10,145 nt of DNA from Cyclostephanos tholiformis. Lineage: Eukaryota > Bacillariophyta > Thalassiosirophyceae > Thalassiosirales > Thalassiosiraceae. Below the pieces are notes generated by a model. That model made no database searches and was not told the DNA's origin. It was given only the letters and a program-made list of their open reading frames with translations. The stretch spans positions 1 to 10,145 of the forward strand of contig JALLPB010001365.1 of the NCBI GenBank assembly GCA_036939975.1, in the 5' to 3' direction. Shown here piece after piece: positions 1 to 6,885 of this stretch. Made by a program: the position numbers and the translations under genes. How positions within the stretch are numbered: the stretch's first letter is position 1; every line of letters begins with the position of its first letter.

Positions 1-9
1 TTAGTGTCT

Positions 10-43
10 GTTTCTTAATCCCCGGTGTTTCTTAATCCCCGGT
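10..43. repeat. 17-bp perfect tandem duplication
   Basis: Two identical 17-bp units, GTTTCTTAATCCCCGGT, lie head to tail at 10-26 and 27-43. They run directly into an inverted repeat with arms CCGGTA (39-44) and TACCGG (55-60). No gene overlaps them. Function is unknown; this could be the edge of a repeat that extends left of the window. Confidence 0.8.
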
Positions 44-60
44 ATTTACGGTATTACCGG

Positions 61-368
61 AATAGATAAAATTTTTTGGCTAAACTACTGTAGTAAGTCC
101 TACGTATTGGCTAAACCCCCGACATGTAGTGTGATGATTATTTGCCGTCTCAACGAATGAGGAAGTACTATTTCCTTTCTTCAATTTGAACAAACAAAAA
201 ATTGGTGCTGAAATGTTTTGTAGCCGAGGAAAGAGATCGTCTTTTTTTTTGCCTTTTCTCTCTTTCTCTCACACTCGATATTATTTTTGTCCCCGCCCTG
301 CCTCCTCCTCACACCGGCGTGAAACGTGAAACCTAATCGTGAGGCCTTGAGCCAGGGACGACGGAGCA
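61..368 (+). promoter_or_regulatory. Upstream region / probable 5' UTR of the EH-domain gene
   Basis: No coding region is supported here. A pyrimidine-rich tract (about 238-310, with a T run and repeated TCTC) lies just before the gene, the kind of sequence often found around transcription starts or in 5' leaders. No convincing TATA box is visible at the expected distance. The decamer TTGGCTAAAC occurs twice (76-85 and 107-116). An in-frame TGA at 348-350 bounds the downstream reading frame, so translation of the EH gene cannot start further upstream without another exon. Confidence 0.35.
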
Positions 369-3300
369 ATGCAATCGGCAACCATGTCCCAGCCCCCCCC
401 TCAATACGCCTACTCCCCCCCCCCCGCCGAGCTGCCGTACTACAATGCCCTCTTCGCTGCCGCGGACAAGTCCTCGTCGGGATACCTCTCCGGCCAGACC
501 GCCGTCGAATTCTTCTTCCTGTCCAAGCTCCCCATCGACCTTTTGAAGCAGATATGGACCATGGCCGATCAGCCCCCGTCGAACACTCTCGATCCGAAGA
601 AATTCTACGTGGCCGTGAGGCTGATACAGCTATTCCAGAACGGGAAGAAGCCCATCGATCTGACATTGAACGTTTCCGAGGCCGAAAGGGCGGGGATGAG
701 GGCGCCGTTCTTTGAGGGGGTCGACGTCCAGGCGACAATGGCGCAACAGCAGCAGCCTCAGCAACAGCAGCAATTACAGCCCCAGCAGCAGCAGCCATCC
801 ACCCCAATGAGAACTTATCAGCAGCCCCCACCGGTCATGCCACATCAGCAGCCCCCCCCGATGATGCCCATGCCATCCTCCGGGAGCACCACCATCCTCA
901 CGGTCCAGGATCCGTACACGATGACGCCACAGGAACTGTCACGGTACGAGTCGCTTTTCCCAAGCTACGCCCAGCCGGATCCGGAGGGGGGGGGGAGCTT
1001 CGTCCACGGCGCCGTTGCCGTCGAGCTCTTCGGCAAAAGTGGTGAGTCTTTTTTCAGTCGGACACATACCTTTCCTTCGTCCGGTGGCGCCCTTTTTTTC
1101 GAATCCGTCCATCTCGTTTGGTTTCGGTTCAAGTCATTCGTCCGCCCGTAGCTTATATTCGCATTGACTATTTTCCCTAACCACTTTCTTCGTCGTGCAC
1201 CCTACCCCATCCAAACGAAAACTATCACAACTAACCGAAAAAAAATGGTTAAGGGATGGATCGCGAATCCCTCAAGGCCATATGGGCGATGGTCGACGAC
1301 CCTATCGATAACAAATTGGATTCCATCGAGTTCGCCATCGCGATGCACCTGATCGTATGCGTGACGAAGAAGGGATTGCCCCAGCCGCCATCGTTGCCGT
1401 CGAGCCTCGCCAGCATCGTTAGGTACACTCGCGGGCAGCAGCCCGTGCAGCAGACGGTGCAGCAGACGGTGCCGCAGCCCGTGCAGCAGCAGCATCAGCA
1501 GCAGCCACCGTTGGGAGGGATGGTTGGCGGCGGACAGCCCCAGCCCATCCCCTCTCCGCTCTCTTCCCCCCGAGCTGGTACGGGCATGAACATGCAGCAA
1601 CAGCTTCATATGAATGGAGGGTTGGGGGCCACGGGAAGTGGCGGGTTGGGGGGCGGCGGGATGCCCTCTCCAATCCCCTCCCCCACAATCACGCCCAGGA
1701 TCGGCACCTCGACGATGAATGGGGGAACAATGAATATACCTCAAATGCCCCTTTATCAACAGACGGGAAGTCAGCAGCAGCTGCAGCCCTCTCACCCCGC
1801 TCAGCAACAATACATGCAGCCCCAAGTGCAAGTTCAGCAGCCGTGGATAGAACAGCAGTCCCAGATGGGGGGCAGAGCGGGAATGCCGCAAATGGGCTTC
1901 CAACATGTTGGCTTCGGCGGTGGGAGTGTGGGAGGCAGCACCATCGACGAGGCCTTCGCCGGACTCACCAACGATCCCGTGGGGGACTTAGACGGGTACA
2001 GCGCCGCCGGGTCCGATGCGTCCCCAGCCGCACCCCCGGCGATGCAGTATCAGCAGACATCCCTGTTTGACCCTTCTTCCCAACATCAGAAACAGCAGCA
2101 GAAGCACCACGCGCAGTTGCCACCAAAGTCGCCGAAGGGGAACGCGAAATCGCCCCGTGTGGCGGCCTCCGCGCGCGCTAGGGGCAGGGCTCGATCCTCG
2201 TCACCGTCTTTATCAGTGGAATCTAGTGACGACCTGCACTCTTTACGCGAGGCGCATCAAAAGCTCCTTGCCGAGATCATTTCCCTCCGTGCTAAGGCCG
2301 CCAGCGTTTCCGACGAGGAGTACGAGGTTCAAAAGGAGATAAAGAGCACGGCAAAAGAAATTGGAAAATTGAGTATTGAATTGAGCGCCTTAAAGGAGAG
2401 CGTTATGGAGGCGAAGGTAAAATTAGGCGAGAGCGTCGGCATTTTGAAGGTGCAGGTGGGAAAGAAGGAGTGAGTGGACATATCACCCCGTGACACGACT
2501 ATTGTTCCGTTTTCGTGGTACTTCGTGTTTGCTCACACTTTGTTTCCTTCCATCAGGTCTCTCGAGGCCCAACTCGCTGAGGCGAAGGCGACACATGAGT
2601 CGCTCGCTGCAGCAGCGGCGGTTGTGGAGGAGGCGAACGAATTGGCCATGAAGTACGCGGCTCGGGCCGTGGCGGCCGCGGCCGCCGCCACAGAGGATGG
2701 CTCATCTGAGCCAGTCGCGGCTCCAGCTCCGGTAATTGTGGAGACGGCCGATTTTTTCTCGTGGGATGATCCCCCCGCCCCCGCCCCCGCGCCACTGGAT
2801 GGGATCGACAAAAGCAGTTCGGAGCCGTCGCGCGGCATGTGGGGGTCCTCCGAATCTGTTGCCACGCCTGATAGGGGAGACGGCCATTACAGGGGAGATA
2901 GCGCATCCGTGATTACTATGGGTACTAATGCCTCTTACATGAAATATGGTGTTTTGGGAGGCGAAATGGGAGCGCCGATCGACGAAGGCATGGGAGGAGG
3001 ACCGACGACCCACCACGACAACTTCATTCCCGAGCCGACAGGGCCAATATACCCCGAATACTCGGCGCCCTCGCCTAATGCAGGACAATACCAAATTGAA
3101 TCAACAGCATCATCCCCTACAAAGGCCTTCATTCCCGAGCCGATGAAGCCAATATACCCCGAATACCAACCAACGGAACCAATAGCATCATCCCCCACAA
3201 AGGCGGAGCTGGATGCCCTCAAATCTAAAACTCTCAAAGCCGAGCAATCTTTTCGATCATATTCCGATTTAGTGCGCAGCATTTCCCATGACGTGGAAAA

Positions 3301-3751
3301 GCTCGAATCTGCGGCAAGAAAGGCGGAGGCGGAGGCGTCCGCAATCGCAGGCTCGAAGAGTAAGTCTAAAATGAGTTTCGGAAAAAGCAAGGCGAAGAAG
3401 GAATATGAGAGTGCTTTGCAGACCGCTCAGTTGGAACGTGAAAAGGTTGAGGAGGCAAAGGCGAAACTAGCCCTCGCGGAACGCAATGCAGAAGATGCCA
3501 AGATGGAAATGGAACAGTTGCGGCAAAAATACGAGGAGATGGAGATGGAAGCTGCCACTGTCCAGAGTTATTTGAGTGTTCAGAAAGAAGCGTACAATGG
3601 TCATCAGCAGGCAGCGAAGCAGCAATCGGCTGCAGGTTGTTATCAGCCGCAGAATCAGTGTAACGATGCGTTCAGCAACTCAGTGGGCACGCACGGGTAT
3701 GGGATGATTAATTCGATGGACGGTGACTATGACAATCCATTTGCCATGTGA
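369..3751 (+). CDS. Eps15/Pan1-like protein with two EH domains, coiled coils and C-terminal NPF
   Basis: Probable endocytic scaffold of the Eps15/Ede1/Pan1 class, which includes the plant AtEH/Pan1 subunits of the TPLATE complex; such proteins bind NPF-containing adaptors at clathrin-coated membrane. Model: exons 369-1041, 1254-2469 and 2557-3751, 1027 residues. EH1 spans about residues 19-108 (EF-loop-like DKSSSG at 33-38, conserved Trp63 in QIWTMAD). EH2 spans about 183-275 (Trp235 in AIWAMVD; loop D239, D243, D247, E250). Gln/Pro/Gly-rich linkers follow EH1 and EH2, then a basic Ser-rich patch (512-545), coiled coil 1 (about 550-675), a 35-residue duplication (786-855), coiled coil 2 (about 845-982) and NPF at 1023-1025. 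ATG 369 follows an in-frame TGA at 348. ATG 384, with context ACC, is an equally good start and would remove five residues. The family call is secure; the exact orthologue is not. Confidence 0.92.
1042..1253 (+). other. Intron 1 of the EH-domain gene (phase 1)
   Basis: Donor GTGAGT and acceptor TTAAG bound a 212-nt intron. Removing it joins the reading frames exactly, completing a Gly codon (residue 225), and restores an uninterrupted EH2 domain: the exon 1 end KSG continues as MDRESLKAIW. Unspliced, frame 1 stops at 1149-1151 inside EH2. A CTAAC string at 1231-1235 could serve as branch site. Confidence 0.9.
2470..2556 (+). other. Intron 2 of the EH-domain gene (phase 2)
   Basis: Donor GTGAGT and acceptor CATCAG bound an 87-nt T-rich intron. 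Splicing completes a Glu codon (residue 630) and continues the coiled coil smoothly from VGKKE into SLEAQLAEAK. Without splicing the frame ends at a TGA that overlaps the donor site. Confidence 0.9.
3023..3205 (+). repeat. In-frame internal duplication in the EH-domain gene
   Basis: TTCATTCCCGAGCCGA begins at 3023 and again at 3128, each copy followed by the shared CCAATATACCCCGAATAC. The block ending GCATCATCCC(C/T)ACAAAGGC recurs 78 bp apart (from about 3107 and 3185). In protein this is FIPEPxxPIYPEY at residues 786 and 821, each followed later by ASSPTKA. The near-identity of the DNA, including third positions, suggests a fairly recent duplication. Confidence 0.85.
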
Positions 3752-4058
3752 GATTAGTTATCTCTGTTTTTATGACTTCATGGTTCATGCACTGCTGGCG
3801 AGGAGAGAATGGAAGAAAGGGAAAAGTGCGATGCAATGCCTTTCTGACGGTGCACAATTTCTGCGTAAGTAATATTCTAGGACCACTCTTTAATCGAATT
3901 AACCTGTTATGGTCACAGCTTAAATAGCAGTCTGCGAATTGATTCTTTTATCATTAATGACTTGCACATAAATTATTAACCTACCCTGACAACTTACAAA
4001 CGAATGGTCAGTAATTTTGGTTCAACAAGAGGAGTCCAAAAAACCCTTCGTACAATAC
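3752..4058. other. Convergent intergenic spacer
   Basis: This 307-bp AT-richer spacer lies between two genes that end toward each other, so it must hold the 3' UTRs and cleavage sites of both. I see no AATAAA on either strand and no small coding region. The inverted pair GAGAT/ATCTC begins at the EH stop codon but is short. Confidence 0.6.
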
Positions 4059-6327
4059 CTAGTGACTAGCATGGCGCGATATCAAAGCAGGACGTCGTCC
4101 TCGACGGGACACAGTTCCTTTGTAGTTGCAGCCTGGTGGAGACAGCTGTTTTCGATCAGTTGGCTGCGCCGAATTGGGAGTGATCTCCACAGCTTCGTCC
4201 ACTCGATGACGGAGCAAGGGCAGGGTCGTCAAATATGGCGAAGATGATTCCAGCCCTTCGTCAACGAAGCGGATGGTCCTTGGAGAACGCACCGAGAGAA
4301 GCTGGGGGGGCGGATACGGAAACTGCTGCTGCTGATACTGCTGCTGCTGATACTGCTGCTGCTGCTGCGAATACTGCTGCTGATGACGATGGCCGTCACT
4401 ACTATTGACCCACGACGAAGAATCGGTGAATGACTCAGTGGCAGTCGACCCTAGCATGGGGACGTGAAGGTTTGATGGATGCTGAGTTTGCAACATAACA
4501 CCGTGCCTTCGCGGCTTGAATATGGAGGATACAGGTTGTATCGTTGGTGGGGTGGCGAAGCGTCGCAGGCCCACGTCGTATAAGGTGGAGGGACCATGGG
4601 TGGGTGTGCCCAACATCACCGGATGATGATGCCTAGGCATCATTTTCATCCTCGTGCAAAGTTCGGGTGATTGTCTCACAAAAAACTAAGAGTAACGGAG
4701 AACACAAATTCGTGAGTATTGACTCAAATGTTAGAGTGAAGCGAAAAATGAGAACTTCGTCGAATCTCACCTCGTGACGAAAGCTCCCCCTGTCGACGCC
4801 CGCGGAGACCTCTTGAAATCCCCACGAACGAAGGTGCCACAGGAAAGAATAGATCCATTCGTCGTCACTGTATCCGCCTCTTTTCTTCTGACGGAGGGAA
4901 TCGTCCACGCCATCCTCCATACCATCGGTTTGGTTCCCCTCGTCCGCAGCCTCCTTTGTCACGTCCTCGCCGTCGCCATTGCCTTCGTCGTGATCCATTG
5001 TCGTCCTCGTCGTAATCGTCGTCCCATCCCTCAAGCGTTTGCAAAGCCCGGGAAACTCGACCGGGAGCACTCCCGCGCACAGCTCGTCCCATCGCAGCAC
5101 CCGAAATCCCCTCCCGTGCGGTAGCCATTCCAAGGCGCGATCGCGTCGGCCGTCCCTACCACCGTCGTAATCCACAGCCTCGCCGTCCGCCACCCCTCCT
5201 CCCCTCGTCAGGAGCGCATGAAGGGTGATCGGAAATCGAACGACGCCTCCACCCTCACCATCGCCGTCGACGACGACGGCGTCGTCCTTCTCTACACCCG
5301 TCGTTGCATCGACCGTTAACGCATGAGGTTCATGCTTGTCCAGCTCTTTCAGGCGTTCGCAATTCTCTCCCCCCCCCTCCCCCCCCTCATCATTCTCTTC
5401 CCTCACTTTCCTCCTCTTCTTCAACGGTCCCGCCGAAGGAGGGGGGGTCGTCGTCGACGACGACGGCGGCGATGGCGCTAGGGTCGGGGACGATAGCGAC
5501 GACAACGCACCGGAGGGAGCGACGAGGCTCGCCAGGTTGGAAAGCGTCGACGCCGCGGTGGACAGGTCCGGCGAGATGGGAGGGGCGGGGGGAGGGAGGA
5601 TCGGAGAGTTGGAGGGGGGGGAGAAGGAGGAGGACCCATCGTCTTCCGTCACCATCATCCTCTCCACCGCCGACGACAGGTTCGGGCTGCTCGGGATCCC
5701 ATCGAACGATGCGGCCGTCGTTATTGGCTTCATCATTGTCGTCGTTGGTGGCGGGGGGGCGGGCCACGAGGGGGCGGCGAGGACGTCTGGATTATAATGC
5801 CGTCGTTGATGTTGCTCCCGATGCTGATGCCACTGCATCGAGTCCTGGTGATGGTATTGATCATGATGTCGAGAGGGAGGAGGGGGGGGGGGGAGGGGGG
5901 GTCGAGGAGGATAACGACCCGGCGAAGCCGATGCGCGAAGATGATGGTAGCGGTATTCTCCTACGGGGTAGGGTGCGGCCTGCGGCGGAAATTGGGGGTA
6001 ATGATGCGTTAACCCTGACGTATATGCGTGCTGGTGCGGATACTGATCGTAATGCGAAGCCGATGATGATGATGATGATGATGATGATGATAGAATGGGA
6101 TGATGGGGAGGGGTTGCACCGATGGGCGGCGTCGAACTCCCTCTCGAATCCACGGCGGACATGGGCGATAGGTAATTCATTGCCATTATTGTTGGCGCCC
6201 AAGCGAGGGAGCCGGTGGAGGGGGATTTGTGCGTCTCGGCAGTTTGGGTCGGAAACGATCTCGACGAGACAAATGATGGCCGTTCCAAGACTGCGTTGCG
6301 TAATTGCGATGGGGAGACTTCCCCCAT
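4059..6327 (-). CDS. Divergent heat-shock-factor-type DNA-binding protein
   Basis: Predicted nuclear DNA-binding protein of 727 residues; exons 6327-4771 and 4685-4059. The HSF-type domain is recognisable in pieces: FPITLHALL (365-373), WLPHGRGF (401-408), VLPVEFPGLC (420-429), the helix YSFLWHLRSWGF (493-504), DRGSFRHE (512-519), then FFVRQSPELCTRM (520-532) after the intron. Compared with typical HSFs, an acidic Asp/Glu/Gly/Thr-rich insertion of about 60 residues (433-491) separates the second helix from the recognition helix, and the usual RQLN residues of that helix are replaced. A basic stretch PLKKRRKV (301-308) looks like a nuclear localisation signal. The first 300 residues are Ser/Pro/His-rich, and a Gln/Tyr-rich tract lies at 621-640. 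I see no HR-A/B trimerisation heptads after the domain. ATG 6327 is the first ATG after an in-frame TGA (6336-6334). Confidence 0.82.
4323..4382. repeat. Interrupted CTG/CAG trinucleotide tract
   Basis: Runs of CTG on the plus strand, interrupted by ATA and CGA triplets, encode on the minus strand the Gln/Tyr tract of the HSF-like protein (residues about 621-640). The interruptions give the regular pattern of Gln blocks separated by Tyr. Confidence 0.9.
4686..4770 (-). other. Intron of the HSF-like gene (phase 0), inside the DNA-binding domain
   Basis: On the minus strand the donor is GAG|GTGAGA and the acceptor CTCTTAG|TTTTTT, giving an 85-nt T-rich intron. Removing it joins FRHE directly to FFVRQSPELC, matching the HSF pattern of a histidine-acidic pair followed by LF(L/V)RG.P.LC. 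The TAG that stops the downstream frame contains the acceptor AG, which supports this boundary. Confidence 0.88.
6062..6091. repeat. (GAT)10 microsatellite
   Basis: Ten perfect GAT units on the plus strand encode the poly-Ser run (about residues 80-89) near the N terminus of the HSF-like protein. Perfect units in a coding exon are likely to vary in length between alleles. Confidence 0.92.
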
Positions 6328-6537
6328 GTGCAATCATGGAAAAAATCTGCGTTGGTCGGATGCAATTCTCATTTTAAAAAGTGAAAAAATTGATTCTTGT
6401 TGTGCGTTGGAGTATATCATTTCCCGTTTCCGAAATTTTTTGTCATTTTACCAAAAGAAAAGTTAAATAAAGGAAAAGTGCTGTCAACGACGAGAAAACT
6501 GGATGAAAAATTAAAAAGGTTTGTTTTGCGGCGCGAA

Positions 6538-6554
6538 AACTTCTCGTAGAAGTT
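6538..6554. repeat. Perfect 7-bp inverted repeat, HSE-like triplets
   Basis: Arms AACTTCT (6538-6544) and AGAAGTT (6548-6554) flank a CGT loop, three bases from the transposon target TA. Alternating GAA and TTC triplets occur here (6535, 6541, 6549, 6553), but their gaps of 3, 5 and 1 nt do not match the regular 2-nt gap of a canonical heat-shock element. Confidence 0.6.
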
Positions 6555-6557
6555 CAG

Positions 6558-6559
6558 TA
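6558..6559. repeat. Left target-site dinucleotide TA
   Basis: A TA immediately precedes the left inverted repeat and is matched by TA at 9834-9835 after the right one. TA duplication is the signature of Tc1/mariner/pogo-type insertion. The inferred empty site reads TTCAG-TA-CCACC, centred on the palindrome GTAC. Confidence 0.85.
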
Positions 6560-6582
6560 CGAGTTTAACCCGGGTTTTGAAA
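6560..6582 (+). repeat. Left terminal inverted repeat
   Basis: 23-bp repeat beginning CGAGTTTAACC, followed by CGGGTTTTGAAA. It pairs with 9811-9833 with a single mismatch at its 12th base (C here, G in the complement of the right copy). Confidence 0.9.
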
Positions 6583-6699
6583 CAGGGCCAAACGGACATC
6601 GTACTTTGGTATGTACACCCAAATTAGATAAGTAGTTAAAGATGCCTTGGAACTAGATGGCTTGGCCCAACAAAGTTTATCATCGTGTAGAGCTTGAGC

Positions 6700-6721
6700 G
6701 GGCGATCATTTTTGTACTTGG
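6700..6721 (+). repeat. Left subterminal bipartite motif
   Basis: GGGCGATCAT, seven variable bases, then CTTGG. The same arrangement with the same 7-bp gap occurs in inverted orientation at 9591-9612. It is a candidate internal transposase-binding site and lies 140 bp inside the left end. Confidence 0.5.
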
Positions 6722-6885
6722 GACTGTCGTCATCAGACCACCTCTTGCCAGTCAAAATCGCGCCATAAAAGACATGTCACGGGAAAGTTTTTTTCACCAA
6801 GCACTGCGCACTGCATGTCCGTCGGCTTTTTCATTGTCATTTACTATTCAATATTGTTTCAAAACTATATACACAGTTGCCCAAC

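Larger units (their letters stand above)
6328..6559 (-). promoter_or_regulatory. Proximal upstream region of the HSF-like gene
   Basis: These 232 bp lie between the HSF-like start codon and the transposon, so they hold whatever 5' UTR and proximal promoter the gene keeps at this allele. The stretch is AT-richer than the coding region. It contains the inverted repeat AACTTCT/AGAAGTT (6538-6554, 3-nt loop). No confident TATA box is assigned. Confidence 0.4.

Noticed and set aside
181..831. Minus-strand open frame across the EH gene start
   Set aside because: Arg/Gly-rich translation without domains, antisense to a well-supported EH1 domain. It looks like a composition artefact.
1202..1906. Minus-strand open frame across intron 1 and exon 2 of the EH gene
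   Set aside because: Leu/His/Arg-rich shadow of Gln/Pro-rich codons; no domain, and the sense strand encodes EH2.
4323..4382. CRISPR-like or satellite array
   Set aside because: It is a trinucleotide tract encoding Gln/Tyr in the HSF-like protein; no spacers or longer repeat unit.
5304..6377. Long plus-strand open frame (357 codons) opposite the HSF-like exon 1
   Set aside because: It mirrors Ser/Pro-rich, GC-rich coding sequence and microsatellites on the minus strand, has no recognisable domain, and includes a long Met run from the GAT repeat. The minus strand carries the HSF domain and a supported intron.
6535..6555. Canonical heat-shock element
   Set aside because: GAA and TTC triplets are present, but the gaps of 3, 5 and 1 nt do not fit the regular two-base spacing, so I call it only HSE-like.
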